Origin: Streptomyces aureus
GTDB lineage: Bacteria; Actinomycetota; Actinomycetes; Streptomycetales; Streptomycetaceae
Length of the DNA: 64,000 bases
Assembly: GCF_000725495.1 (NCBI RefSeq)
Contig: NZ_JNZD01000008.1
Span: forward strand, 124,001-188,000
Reading direction: 5' to 3'
Position 1 is the stretch's first letter; every line of letters begins with the position of its first letter. This document shows, in pieces, positions 29,542 to 38,979 of the stretch. Below the pieces are notes generated by a model. The model saw only the letters and a list, made by a program, of their open reading frames with translations, ran no database searches and had not been told where the DNA came from. Made by a program: the position numbers and the translations under genes.

Positions 29542-30312
29542 CTACGTCCGCCGTCTGCCGATCTTCGAGCCCAGCCACACCAGCGGGTCGTACTTGCGGT
29601 CGACCGCCCGTTCCTTCAGCGGGATCAGCGCGTTGTCCGTGATCTTGATGCCCTCGGGGCAGACCTCCGTGCAGCACTTGGTGATGTTGCAGTAGCCGAG
29701 GCCGTGCTCGTCCTGGGCCGTGGCCTTGCGATCCAGCCCCGATTCCGCGGCCGCGTCCAGCGGGTGCATGTCCAGTTCCGCCACCCGCATCAGGAAGCGC
29801 GGCCCGGCGAACGCGGGCTTGTTCTCCTCGTGGTCGCGCACCACATGACAGGTGTCCTGGCACAGGAAGCACTCGATGCACTTGCGGAACTCCTGCGGCC
29901 GGTCGACGTCCTCCTGCATCATCCGGTACTCGCCGGGTCCGACTCCGGCGGGCGGCACGAAGGCAGGGACCTGCCGCGCCTTGTCGTAGTTGAAGCCGAC
30001 GTCGGTCACCAGGTCCCGTACGACCGGGAAGGCGCGCAGCGGGGTGACGGTGATCGTCTCCTCCCGGGAGAACACCGACATCCGCGTCATGCACATCAGC
30101 CGCGGCCGGCCGTTGATCTCCGCCGAGCACGAACCGCACTTGCCCGCCTTGCAGTTCCAGCGCACGGCGAGGTCCGGGGCCTGGGTCGCCTGGAGGCGGT
30201 GGATGATGTCGAGCACCACCTCGCCCTCGTTGACCTCGACCCCGAAGTCCTCCAGTCCGCCGCCCCCGACGTCCCCGCGCCACACCTTGAAGCGGGCCTC
30301 GTAGCTGCTCAT
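29542..30312 (-). CDS. sdhB: Succinate dehydrogenase iron-sulfur subunit (SDH1 type)
   Basis: Electron-transfer subunit; 256 residues. The N-terminal ferredoxin domain binds [2Fe-2S] through CKAGKCGSC and the downstream cysteine in LMCMTR. The C-terminal domain carries the CIECFLCQDTC motif and a second set in CNITKCCTEVCPEG for the [4Fe-4S] and [3Fe-4S] centres. Its ATG overlaps the sdhA stop (ATGA), so translation is coupled. It is the last gene of the operon anchor-sdhA-sdhB, the same order as mycobacterial Sdh1 (Rv0249c-Rv0247c). Confidence 0.94.
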   Translation of the reverse strand: MSSYEARFKVWRGDVGGGGLEDFGVEVNEGEVVLDIIHRLQATQAPDLAVRWNCKAGKCGSCSAEINGRPRLMCMTRMSVFSREETITVTPLRAFPVVRDLVTDVGFNYDKARQVPAFVPPAGVGPGEYRMMQEDVDRPQEFRKCIECFLCQDTCHVVRDHEENKPAFAGPRFLMRVAELDMHPLDAAAESGLDRKATAQDEHGLGYCNITKCCTEVCPEGIKITDNALIPLKERAVDRKYDPLVWLGSKIGRRRT

Positions 30313-32276
30313 TCGTACAGCTCCTCCTCGGCGAGGTACTTGACCAGCTCTTCCTTCTCGAAGAGGGCGAGCAGGTCGGGGCGGACGGGCGGGGTGGTCT
30401 CGTTCACCAGGTCGATCTGGCCGGCCACCGGATCGGTGGCGGCCAGCCCGCCGGTGGGGTCGGCGAGCCGGCACAGCAGATTGATCCGGCGCCAGGACCG
30501 CTCCATCGCCGGGTGGTCCTCGCGGGTGTGCCCGCCGCGCGACTCCTCCCGCTCCAGCGCCGCCCGGGCGACGCACTCGCTGACCAGGAGCATGTTCCTG
30601 AGGTCGAGGGCGAGGTGCCAGCCCGGGTTGAACTGGCGGTGGCCCTCCACCCCGGCCCGGCGGGCCCGTACCCGCAGCTCGGCGAGCTTCTCCAGGGCCG
30701 CCTCCATCTCCGCCTCGCGGCGGATGATGCCGACCAGGTCGTTCATGGCCTGCTGGAGCTCCTGGTGCAGGGTGTACGGGTTCTCGGGGGGCCGCGCGGC
30801 GGGGGCGGCGGTGTTCGCGGCGGGGACGGAGTCGGGACCCTCGGCCGAGAAGGGCCGCAGCGCCTCCGCGGCGGCCGCGTCGACCTGGGCGTCGTCCACC
30901 GGCGGGCGCGTGCTCTTCCCGGTGAGCCCGGCGGCGTACTCGGCCGCGTGCCAGCCGGCCCGGCGCCCGAACACCAGCAGGTCGGAGAGGGAGTTGCCGC
31001 CCAGCCGGTTGGAGCCGTGCATGCCGCCCGCGACCTCGCCGGCCGCGAAGAGACCGGGCACCCCGCGCGCCGCCGCCGTGTCCGAGTCGACCGCGATGCC
31101 GCCCATCACGTAGTGGCAGGTGGGCCCGACCTCCATGGCCTCCGCCGTGATGTCCACGTCGGCCAGCTCCTTGAACTGGTGGTACATGGAGGGGAGCCGG
31201 CGCCGGATCACCTCGGCGGGCATCCGGGTGGACACGTCGAGGAAGACCCCTCCGTGCGGCGATCCGCGACCGGCCTTGACCTCGGAGTTGATGGCCCGCG
31301 CCACCTCGTCGCGCGGCAGCAGCTCGGGCGGGCGCCGGTTGTGGTCCGGGTCCTCGTACCAGCGGTCGCCCTCCTCCTCCGACTGCGCGTACTTCTCCTT
31401 GAAGACGTCGGGGATGTAGTCGAACATGAACCGCTTGCCCTCGGAGTTGCGCAGGACCCCGCCGTCGCCGCGCACCGACTCGGTGACGAGGATGCCCTTG
31501 ACCGACGGCGGCCAGACCATGCCGGTCGGATGGAACTGCACGAACTCCATGTTCAGCAGCGGCGCCCCGGCGAGCAGCGCCAGCGCGTGTCCGTCACCCG
31601 TGTACTCCCACGAGTTGGACGTCACCTTGAAGGACTTGCCGATGCCGCCGGTGGCGATCACCACCGAGGGCGCCTCCAGGGTGAAGAAGCGCCCGGACTC
31701 GCGTTCGTAGCAGAAGACGCCCGAGACGCGCTCGCCGTCCTTCAGCACCCGGGTGACGGTGCACTCCTGATAGACCTTCAGGCGTGATTCGTAGTCCCCG
31801 GTCTCCTTCATGTCCTCCTGCTGGAGGGACACGATCTTCTGTTGGAGGGTGCGGATCAGTTCGAGGCCGGTGCGGTCGCCCACGTGGGCGAGGCGCGGGT
31901 ACTCGTGGCCGCCGAAGTTGCGCTGCGATATCCGCCCGTCCTTCGTCCGGTCGAACAGGGCGCCCCAGGTCTCCAGTTCCCAGACCCGGTCCGGCGCCTC
32001 ACGGGCGTGCAGCTCGGCCATCCGCCACTGGTTGAGGAACTTGCCGCCGCGCATGGTGTCGCGGAAGTGGACCTCCCAGTTGTCGCCCGAGTTCACATTG
32101 CCCATCGCGGCCGCGATGCCGCCCTCGGCCATCACCGTGTGGGCCTTGCCGAACAGCGACTTGCAGATCACCGCCGTACGGGCGCCGCGTTCGCGTGCCT
32201 CGATCGCGGCGCGCAGCCCGGCGCCACCGGCACCGACCACGACGACGTCCCACTCCTGTCGGTCGACCACGGACAT
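30309..32276 (-). CDS. sdhA: Succinate dehydrogenase flavoprotein subunit (SDH1 type)
   Basis: Catalytic FAD-binding subunit that oxidises succinate to fumarate; 655 residues. The dinucleotide fold is VVVVGAGGAGLRAAIEA; the His that covalently binds FAD is expected in GKAHTVMAEGGIAAAMG. Substrate region HPTGMVWP, catalytic Arg region MPAEVIRRR, and GSNRLGGNSLSDLLVFG near the FAD site are intact. A C-terminal helical domain completes the protein. It starts 18 bp after the anchor gene and overlaps sdhB by 4 bp. Confidence 0.95.
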   Translation of the reverse strand: MSVVDRQEWDVVVVGAGGAGLRAAIEARERGARTAVICKSLFGKAHTVMAEGGIAAAMGNVNSGDNWEVHFRDTMRGGKFLNQWRMAELHAREAPDRVWELETWGALFDRTKDGRISQRNFGGHEYPRLAHVGDRTGLELIRTLQQKIVSLQQEDMKETGDYESRLKVYQECTVTRVLKDGERVSGVFCYERESGRFFTLEAPSVVIATGGIGKSFKVTSNSWEYTGDGHALALLAGAPLLNMEFVQFHPTGMVWPPSVKGILVTESVRGDGGVLRNSEGKRFMFDYIPDVFKEKYAQSEEEGDRWYEDPDHNRRPPELLPRDEVARAINSEVKAGRGSPHGGVFLDVSTRMPAEVIRRRLPSMYHQFKELADVDITAEAMEVGPTCHYVMGGIAVDSDTAAARGVPGLFAAGEVAGGMHGSNRLGGNSLSDLLVFGRRAGWHAAEYAAGLTGKSTRPPVDDAQVDAAAAEALRPFSAEGPDSVPAANTAAPAARPPENPYTLHQELQQAMNDLVGIIRREAEMEAALEKLAELRVRARRAGVEGHRQFNPGWHLALDLRNMLLVSECVARAALEREESRGGHTREDHPAMERSWRRINLLCRLADPTGGLAATDPVAGQIDLVNETTPPVRPDLLALFEKEELVKYLAEEELYE

Positions 32277-32294
32277 CAGGGGGCTCCACCCAAT

Positions 32295-33116
32295 CTAGAA
32301 GAAGCGCGGATCGTCGAAGGCGCCGGACGCGACCAGGTACACATAGAAGTCGGCGAGCGCCACGCTCACCAACGACGCCCAGGCCAGCAGCATGTGACGG
32401 GCGTTCAGCTTCCCGACCCACTGCCACATCCGGTACCGCACGGGATGCTTGGAGAAGTGCTTGAGCTTCCCGCCGACGATGTGCCGGCAGGAGTGGCAGG
32501 AGAGGGTGTACGCCCAGATCAGCGTGATGTTGACCAGGAACACCAGGGTGCCGAGGCCCATGTGGCCCCACGCGTAGTGCTCGTCGCGGAAGGAGAGCAC
32601 GGTGTCGTACGTGAGGATGCCCGCGACGACGAGGGCCGCGTAGAAGAAGTACCGGTGGATGTTCTGAAGGATCAGCGGGAAGCGCGTCTCGCCGGTGTAC
32701 TTCTTGTGCGGTTCGGCCACCGCGCAGGCCGGCGGGCTCGCCCAGAAGCCCCGGTAGTAGGCCTTGCGGTAGTAGTAGCAGGTCAGCCGGAAGCCGAGCG
32801 GGAAGACCAGGATGATGATCGCGGGGGAGATGCCCCACCAGCTGCCGAACAGGTCCGCGTTCGGCCCGGCGCGCATCGTCCCGCACCGCTCGGCCAGACA
32901 CGGCGAGTAGAACGGGGAGACGTAGGGCGCCGCGTAGTAGTGCGCGTCCGCGAAGGCCCGCCAGGTCGAGTACACGACGAAGGCCAGCAACCCGGCCGCG
33001 GTGGCGGCGGGCGCCAGCCACCAGCGGTCGGTCCGCAGATGCGGGGCGGCGATCGCGGCGCGTGTACCGGTGCGTACACCGCCGCTGTTCAGATGAGGTT
33101 CCGTACCAGTGGCCAA
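32295..33116 (-). CDS. SDH1-type succinate dehydrogenase membrane anchor
   Basis: A 273-residue integral membrane protein with about five helices (LAPAATAAGLLAFVVYSTW, ISPAIIILVFPLGFRLTCYY, IHRYFFYAALVVAGILTY, MGLGTLVFLVNITLIWAYTL and LLAWASLVSVALADFYVYLV). It lacks similarity to classical SdhC/SdhD but fits the Sdh1 anchor of mycobacteria. The LSCHSCRHIVGG sequence is a Cys/His cluster that could hold the membrane-embedded Rieske-type [2Fe-2S] centre reported for M. smegmatis SDH1. The start is a TTG supported by CGGAG 7 nt upstream, unusual but the best choice. Confidence 0.85.
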   Translation of the reverse strand: MATGTEPHLNSGGVRTGTRAAIAAPHLRTDRWWLAPAATAAGLLAFVVYSTWRAFADAHYYAAPYVSPFYSPCLAERCGTMRAGPNADLFGSWWGISPAIIILVFPLGFRLTCYYYRKAYYRGFWASPPACAVAEPHKKYTGETRFPLILQNIHRYFFYAALVVAGILTYDTVLSFRDEHYAWGHMGLGTLVFLVNITLIWAYTLSCHSCRHIVGGKLKHFSKHPVRYRMWQWVGKLNARHMLLAWASLVSVALADFYVYLVASGAFDDPRFF

Positions 33117-33161
33117 CTTCGCACTCCGGTCGGGTTCGGTGGCGCGCCGGTGTCGCGGGCG

Positions 33162-33485
33162 CTAGTGGGAGGGACCGTGGTGCGCGCCGAGACCCTCGTC
33201 GTCGGAATCGGTCCACAAGGAGCTGTCGTACGGGGTGTCGGAGACGGTCACCAGGTCGGGCACCCTGTCGGAGGCGGACACCGCCGGCCCGGGCCCGGTG
33301 GGGCGCCGGGGCGAGGGTCCGGCGGCCTCGCGCAGCAGCGCGAGGCTCTCCCGCAGATGGTCGGCGTCGGCGCGCACCCGGCGCATCTCCAGACCGGTGC
33401 CCATCTGCTGTTCCAGGCGTCGCACCGACCGCTGCAGGTCGTCGAGGCAGCGCTGGACCGATGTCAGGTCGTCGTGCACGGACAT
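33162..33485 (-). CDS. Small coiled-coil protein upstream of the sdh genes
   Basis: A 107-residue soluble protein. The first 55 residues form a predicted coiled coil (LTSVQRCLDDLQRSVRRLEQ, RVRADADHLRESLALLREAA). The rest is a Pro/Ser/Asp-rich acidic tail. GAGGG lies 7 nt before the ATG. It ends 45 bp upstream of the membrane-anchor gene on the same strand and is probably the first gene of that operon. I know no function; an assembly or regulatory role with succinate dehydrogenase is only a positional guess. Confidence 0.7.
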   Translation of the reverse strand: MSVHDDLTSVQRCLDDLQRSVRRLEQQMGTGLEMRRVRADADHLRESLALLREAAGPSPRRPTGPGPAVSASDRVPDLVTVSDTPYDSSLWTDSDDEGLGAHHGPSH

Positions 33486-33956
33486 GACTTGCCCTCACTT
33501 CCGTGGGCCCCGAGGCCTTCAGGCGGCAACGTTCATGCGCCTGCGAGTGTTGCGCGTCACCCGCGCCCGTGTGAAGGCGTGTGCACGGATTGAAGGCGAT
33601 CGCGCTCCAGAACGAGCCGCGCGCGCCGGTTTCCTCCCCCGCGCGCCGCCCGCCCCGCCCGGGCGCCCGGGAGCGGGGCGGTGGGCGGCGCGGCAGGCCG
33701 GACCGGGCGCGGGACCGGCCGGCCCGGGCGCGTCCGGCGGGGGCCCCGCCCGGGACGCGGCCGGGAAAGCGGCAGCGGGCGCGGTTCCGGATTGCGCCGC
33801 ACGAGTGGGGTTTCCCCCGCCCGTCGCCGTGTCGCCGGGGCCCCCTCGCCGCACTGCTTTTCAGTTGGCACGTAGATCAGATCAGCTCCCTAATACCGCC
33901 GAACGGGATCAGAAGCACCTGCCCCCGCGGCGGAGCGTCCTCCGGAGGTTGCAGTG
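33486..33956. other. 471-bp divergent intergenic region
   Basis: The middle (about 33590-33790) is extremely GC-rich with open frames in several phases but no start-site or family support. The right end is AT-richer, with a direct repeat GATCAGATCAG (33876-33886) and a -10-like TAATAC (33891-33896) serving the lpqW-like gene. Confidence 0.5.
33891..33896 (+). promoter_or_regulatory. -10 box for the lpqW-like gene
   Basis: TAATAC, 60 nt upstream of the start codon. TTGGCA (33865-33870) lies 20 bp further up and is a poor -35 candidate because of the spacing. Confidence 0.45.
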
Positions 33957-36455
33957 ATGTCCCACGAAGGCGTCGGACTGCGCGCGGTGATGCGCTCGGC
34001 CGCATTCCTCACCGCGGGCGTGCTCGCGGTGCCCGCCCTCGCCGCGTGCAGTGCGGACGACGAGGCCGGCAGACCCGTGGCCGTGCAGGACATCGCGCCC
34101 GCGTCCCGCGACGCGATCGCCGACGGCGGCACCCTGCGCTGGGCCGTGGACGCCGTGCCGGAGACGCTGAACGCGTTCCAGGCCGACGCCGACGCCACGA
34201 CCTCCCGGGTCGCCGGCGCCGTCCTGCCGTCGATGTACCGGCTGGACGCGAACGGGCGGCCGCAGATCAACCCCGCCTACCTGGAGTCGGCGAAGGTCGT
34301 GGGCACCTCGCCCAAGCAGGTCGTGCTGTACAAGCTCAACCAGCAGGCCGTGTGGAGCGACGGACGCGAGATCGGCGCCGCCGACTTCGCCGCCCAGTGG
34401 CGCGCCCTGTCCGGCAAGGACTCCTCGTACTGGACGGCGCGCAACGCCGGCTACGACCGGATCGAGAAGATCGAGCGGGGCAAGAACGACCTGGAGGTCC
34501 GCGTCACCTTCAGCCGCCCCTACGCCGACTGGAAGGCGCTGTTCTCGCCGCTGTACCCGAAGGACGTCATGGGCACCGCGGACTCCTTCAACGACGGCGC
34601 GCGGCGCAAGCTCACGGTCAGCGCGGGGCCCTTCGCGGTGAAGACGGTCGACCGCAAGGCCGGCACGGTCCGTCTCACGCGCAACGCCCGCTGGTGGGGG
34701 CGTCCCGGCAAGCTCGACGAGATCGATCTGGTGGCCGTCGCCCGTGACAAGCGGGCCGAGGCGCTCGCCGACGGCGAGCTCGACCTGGCCGAGATCGACC
34801 CCGCCGAGGCCGAGCGCGTCACCCTCGCGGGCCGGCACAAGGACGGCGGCCCGTTGCAGGGGGCCTCCGCGACCGGCGAGAGCGAACCGTCCGCGGAGAA
34901 GAGCGGGAAGGGCACGTCCGGCACCTCGAAGAAGAAGAGCGAGGACGGCGACTCCGAGGAGGACGGGAAGAACCCGGCGGACGAGGAGAGCACCAGGCAC
35001 GAGAAGAGCGACAAGAGCGACAAGGAGGAGGGCGCCAAGCACGACAAGACCGAGAAATCCGAGAAGAGCGAGAAGACCGAGAAGAGCGGCACGAAGAGCG
35101 GGCACGACGACAGCGACGAGGGCGACGGGGACGAGAAGACCGACAAGCCCGAGAAGAGCGCACACAAGAAGAGCGACAAGAGCGAGGACGGCGACCGGAG
35201 CGAGGACGGCGGGTCGGGCACCAAGGGGAGCGGCGCCGGCGCGAAGGCGGGCTCCTCGGCTTCGACGCTGAGCGAGTTCGTGATCCGCAAGTCCCTCGAA
35301 CCCGCCTACACGCAGCTCGCCCTCAACGGCTCCGAGGGCCCGCTGGCCGACGAGCGCGTCCGCCGCGCGGTCGCCCGCGCCCTGGACCGCAAGGAACTCG
35401 CCCGGGTCGTCCTGCGGCCGCTCGGGCTGCCCGCCGAGCCGGTCGGCAGCCATCTCGCCCTCGCCGGCCAGGCCGCGTACGCGGACAACAGCGGTGCCCT
35501 CGGCGAGCAGGACGCCGCCGAGGCGCGGGCGCTGCTCGCGGACGCCGGCTGGGTGCCGGGCGGACCCGTCACCGAGCAGAAGAAGACGGAGAAGGCGGCG
35601 GGGTCCAAGGGCAAGAAGGAGGACTCCGGCGACGACGACAGGCCGGGCGGGACGTACGACCTCGGGGACGACGACAAGCCCGCCGGCGTGGGCCGTGAGC
35701 CCGCGCAGGACCCGAAGGACCACGCGCACAAGCAGGAGCAGCAGGGCGGCGCGCGGCCCGGCGTCCTCGCGGACGACCAGGCGGCCCGGCACCTGGACGG
35801 CCGGCAGTACGCCGGGCACGGCGGCCTGCCGGGGGCGTACGCGCCCAAGGGGACGGCCGCCCCGGCGGGTGCCGCCTCGAACCTCCTCGCCAAGGACGGC
35901 AAGGCCCTGACGCTCCGCTTCGTCGTGCCCTCCGGTGCGGGCTCGGAGTCCCTGCGGCTCGTGGCCGACCGGATCGCGCGGATGCTCCAGCGCATCGGCG
36001 TCCGCGCCGACATCACGAAGGTCCCCGACGAGAGCTACTTCAAGGACCACATCGCCTCGGGGCAGTACGACCTGGCGCTCTACTCGTGGCCCGCGTCCGC
36101 CTTCCCCGCCACCGACGCCCGCCCGATCTACGCCAAGCCCGTCCCGGCGGCGGACGGCTCGCTGAGCGTCGAGCAGAACTACACCCGCGTCGGCACCGAC
36201 CAGGTCGACCAGCTGTTCGACCAGGCGCTCTCCACCCTGAACGAGGACGAGGAGCGCTCCCTGGTCCGCAAGGCGGACGCCCGCATCTGGGCCGCGGCCG
36301 GCTCCATCCCGCTCTACCAGCGCCCCCAGCTGACCGCCGCCCGTATCGGTCTGGCCAACACCGGGGCCTTCGGATTCCAGACCCCGGTGTACGAGGACAT
36401 GGGCTTCCTGAAGAAGGGCGCGAAGCCTTCCGCGAGCCCGTCGAAGAGCGGGTGA
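33957..36455 (+). CDS. LpqW-like ABC-type substrate-binding lipoprotein with low-complexity insertions
   Basis: Family-5 peptide/solute-binding fold; 832 residues. The signal peptide ends in the lipobox LAAC with Cys31. The binding-protein core is interrupted by two insertions, about 302-436 (KSDKSEKSEKTEKSG-like Lys/Ser/Glu/Asp repeats) and about 540-642 (Lys/Asp/Gly then Gln/His/Gly). Without these the protein would be about 600 residues, the normal length. No permease or ATPase lies beside it. It precedes typA, as lpqW does (on the other side) in mycobacteria, where LpqW influences phosphatidylinositol mannoside and lipoarabinomannan synthesis rather than uptake. GGAGG sits 8 nt before ATG 33957; the GTG three bases upstream is possible. 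Confidence 0.82.
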   Translation: MSHEGVGLRAVMRSAAFLTAGVLAVPALAACSADDEAGRPVAVQDIAPASRDAIADGGTLRWAVDAVPETLNAFQADADATTSRVAGAVLPSMYRLDANGRPQINPAYLESAKVVGTSPKQVVLYKLNQQAVWSDGREIGAADFAAQWRALSGKDSSYWTARNAGYDRIEKIERGKNDLEVRVTFSRPYADWKALFSPLYPKDVMGTADSFNDGARRKLTVSAGPFAVKTVDRKAGTVRLTRNARWWGRPGKLDEIDLVAVARDKRAEALADGELDLAEIDPAEAERVTLAGRHKDGGPLQGASATGESEPSAEKSGKGTSGTSKKKSEDGDSEEDGKNPADEESTRHEKSDKSDKEEGAKHDKTEKSEKSEKTEKSGTKSGHDDSDEGDGDEKTDKPEKSAHKKSDKSEDGDRSEDGGSGTKGSGAGAKAGSSASTLSEFVIRKSLEPAYTQLALNGSEGPLADERVRRAVARALDRKELARVVLRPLGLPAEPVGSHLALAGQAAYADNSGALGEQDAAEARALLADAGWVPGGPVTEQKKTEKAAGSKGKKEDSGDDDRPGGTYDLGDDDKPAGVGREPAQDPKDHAHKQEQQGGARPGVLADDQAARHLDGRQYAGHGGLPGAYAPKGTAAPAGAASNLLAKDGKALTLRFVVPSGAGSESLRLVADRIARMLQRIGVRADITKVPDESYFKDHIASGQYDLALYSWPASAFPATDARPIYAKPVPAADGSLSVEQNYTRVGTDQVDQLFDQALSTLNEDEERSLVRKADARIWAAAGSIPLYQRPQLTAARIGLANTGAFGFQTPVYEDMGFLKKGAKPSASPSKSG

Positions 36456-36468
36456 CCTGCGGGTGAAC

Positions 36469-36500
36469 GGACCGGGCCCGCCCCGTGGCGGGCCCGGTCC
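36469..36500 (+). terminator. Hairpin after the lpqW-like gene
   Basis: 14-bp perfect stem with a 4-nt loop (CCGT), 13 nt past the stop. No U-tract. Confidence 0.65.
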
Positions 36501-36636
36501 GGCCGGGCTCCGGCAACCCTGCGGAGGCCGCTTCTGTCAAGGCCACGTACCATGGGGTAAGGCCGTGGCGTGTTCAGCCCGGCAGTGGCCCCGCGATGCG
36601 GAGGCCGTCCACTCACTCCGGGAGAAGCGCCTCACT

Positions 36637-38544
36637 ATGGCCACGCGCCACGACATCCGCAACGTCGCCATCGTCGCCCACGTCGACCACGGCAAGACCA
36701 CTCTGGTCGACGCCATGCTCAAGCAGGCCGGTGCCTTCGCCGCGCACGCCGCCGAGTCGCTCGACGACCGCATGATGGACTCGAACGACCTGGAACGTGA
36801 GAAGGGCATCACGATCCTGGCGAAGAACACGGCGGTCAAGTACCACCCGAAGGATGGCGGCGACGCCATCACGATCAACATCATCGACACCCCCGGCCAC
36901 GCCGACTTCGGTGGTGAGGTCGAGCGCGGCCTGTCGATGGTGGACGCGGTCGTCCTGCTGGTCGACGCCTCCGAGGGCCCGCTGCCGCAGACCCGCTTCG
37001 TGCTGCGCAAGGCGCTCCAGCAGCGTCTGCCCGTCATCCTCTGCATCAACAAGACGGACCGCCCGGACTCGCGGATCGACGAGGTCGTCAACGAGACCTA
37101 CGACCTCTTCCTCGACCTGGACGCCGACGAGGACCAGATCGAGTTCCCGATCGTCTACGCCTGCGCGCGTGACGGAGTGGCCTCGCTGACCAAGCCGCAG
37201 AACGGCACCGTCCCGGCCGACAGCGAGAACCTGGAGCCGTTCTTCTCCACGATCCTGGAGCACGTCCCGGCCCCGTCCTACGACGAGACCGCGCCGCTCC
37301 AGGCCCACGTCACCAACCTGGACGCCGACAACTTCCTCGGCCGTATCGCGCTGCTGCGCGTCGAGCAGGGCGAGCTGCGCAAGGGCCAGACCGTCACGTG
37401 GATCAAGCGCGACGGCTCGATGTCCAACGTGCGCATCACCGAGCTGCTGATGACCGAGGCGCTCACCCGCAAGCCCGCGGAGGTGGCCGGCCCCGGTGAC
37501 ATCTGCGCCGTCGCCGGTATCGCGGACATCATGATCGGTGAGACCCTCGCCGACACCGAGAACCCGATCGCGCTGCCGCTGATCACGGTCGACGAGCCGG
37601 CGATCTCCATGACCATCGGCACCAACACCTCGCCGCTCGTCGGCCGCGGTGGCACGGGCAAGGGCGCGGAAGCCAAGGCCGCGGTCAAGGACCGCAAGGT
37701 CACCGCCCGCCAGGTCAAGGACCGCCTCGACCGCGAGCTGATCGGTAACGTCTCCCTCCGCGTGCTCGACACCGAGCGCCCGGACGCCTGGGAGGTCCAG
37801 GGCCGTGGTGAGCTCGCGCTCGCCATCCTGGTCGAGCAGATGCGCCGCGAGGGCTTCGAGCTGACCATCGGCAAGCCCCAGGTCGTCACCCAGGAGATCG
37901 ACGGCAAGACGTACGAGCCCGTCGAGCGCATGACGATCGACGTGCCCGAGGAGCACATGGGCGCGGTCACGCAGCTCATGGGTGTCCGCAAGGGCCGGAT
38001 GGACAACATGTCGAACCACGGCTCGGGCTGGGTGCGCATGGAGTTCGTCGTGCCTTCCCGCGGTCTGATCGGCTTCCGGACCGAGTTCCTGACCCAGACC
38101 CGCGGCACCGGCATCGGTCACTCCATCCACGAGGGCCACGAGCCGTGGTTCGGCAACCTGGCGACCCGTAACAACGGCTCGCTCGTCGCCGACCGCTCCG
38201 GCGCCGTCACCGCGTTCGCGATGACGAACCTCCAGGAGCGCGGCGTGCTGTTCACCGACCCCGGCACCGAGGTGTACGAGGGCATGATCGTCGGCGAGAA
38301 CTCGCGCTCCGACGACATGGACGTGAACATCACCAAGGAGAAGAAGCTCACGAACATGCGGTCGTCCTCGGCCGACTCGTTCGAGGCGATCGTCCCGCCG
38401 CGCAAGCTCTCCCTGGAGCAGTCCCTGGAGTTCTGCCGCGACGACGAGTGCGTCGAGGTGACCCCGGAGGCCGTTCGCATCCGCAAGGTCGTCCTCGACC
38501 AGCGTGACCGCGCCCGCACGGCGAGCCGCGCCAAGCACGGCTGA
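36637..38544 (+). CDS. typA: Ribosome-binding GTPase TypA/BipA
   Basis: Translational GTPase of 635 residues, related to EF-G and LepA. G1 is AHVDHGKTTL, the switch I region REKGITILAKN, G3 DTPGHADF, G4 NKTD. Domains II, III and V follow, and the BipA-specific C-terminal domain contains GTEVYEGMIVGENSR and a basic end. The ATG at 36637 is preceded by GGGAGAA, about 10 nt away; the frame stays open upstream to 36463 without coding character. TypA helps ribosome assembly and stress adaptation. A canonical terminator follows. Confidence 0.96.
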   Translation: MATRHDIRNVAIVAHVDHGKTTLVDAMLKQAGAFAAHAAESLDDRMMDSNDLEREKGITILAKNTAVKYHPKDGGDAITINIIDTPGHADFGGEVERGLSMVDAVVLLVDASEGPLPQTRFVLRKALQQRLPVILCINKTDRPDSRIDEVVNETYDLFLDLDADEDQIEFPIVYACARDGVASLTKPQNGTVPADSENLEPFFSTILEHVPAPSYDETAPLQAHVTNLDADNFLGRIALLRVEQGELRKGQTVTWIKRDGSMSNVRITELLMTEALTRKPAEVAGPGDICAVAGIADIMIGETLADTENPIALPLITVDEPAISMTIGTNTSPLVGRGGTGKGAEAKAAVKDRKVTARQVKDRLDRELIGNVSLRVLDTERPDAWEVQGRGELALAILVEQMRREGFELTIGKPQVVTQEIDGKTYEPVERMTIDVPEEHMGAVTQLMGVRKGRMDNMSNHGSGWVRMEFVVPSRGLIGFRTEFLTQTRGTGIGHSIHEGHEPWFGNLATRNNGSLVADRSGAVTAFAMTNLQERGVLFTDPGTEVYEGMIVGENSRSDDMDVNITKEKKLTNMRSSSADSFEAIVPPRKLSLEQSLEFCRDDECVEVTPEAVRIRKVVLDQRDRARTASRAKHG

Positions 38545-38979
38545 TCCACCGGCTCCGCCGGGCCCGGTCCTCCGGGTCCGGCCGGCCAGATCTCAGGCGA
38601 ACGAAGCCCGGGTGCCCCCGCATGGGGGCACCCGGGCTTTTTTGCCACCCGTTTTCCGCGCTCGCGTGTCCGGAATACGGTGCTCCCAGACCGATACGCA
38701 TGTAACACGTCCGTTTCGGGGGCTTCTCCCGCAGATCATTTTGTCCAGATTTTGGAAGATGTACGCGGCAGCTGTGATGGAACCGAGACCTAAAGGCTGT
38801 GGTCGGTTATCTGGCTCATGTCACATAGTTAGCCGCGTAACGCTCGGGTCAATGGGTCATGCGCTGTGGGGACAGCGCCGACTCACGAGCACAGTGGGGT
38901 GCTTGATCCTCCGTCAGGGGTGTCGGAGGTCGGGCGTACCCCTCCTGTCCGTGCACGGTTGAGTCATGAGGAGGTACCC
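38545..38979. other. 435-bp upstream region of bldK
   Basis: After the typA terminator (to 38643) the sequence is clearly AT-richer than its surroundings (about 38640-38850), as expected for a regulated promoter region. GTAAC-N6-GTCAA (38837-38852) resembles an MtrA-type direct repeat (consensus from memory, weak). GGGTCAAT-GGGTCATG (38846-38861) is an 8-bp-period direct repeat. I cannot place the transcription start with confidence. Confidence 0.45.
38604..38643 (+). terminator. Canonical Rho-independent terminator after typA
   Basis: 16-bp perfect stem (38604-38619 with 38624-38639), GCAT loop and a run of six T (38638-38643). Confidence 0.97.

Noticed and set aside
33590..33790. Overlapping open frames in the GC-rich gap before the lpqW-like gene
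   Set aside because: Frames are open on both strands because of base composition; no ribosome binding site or family motif.
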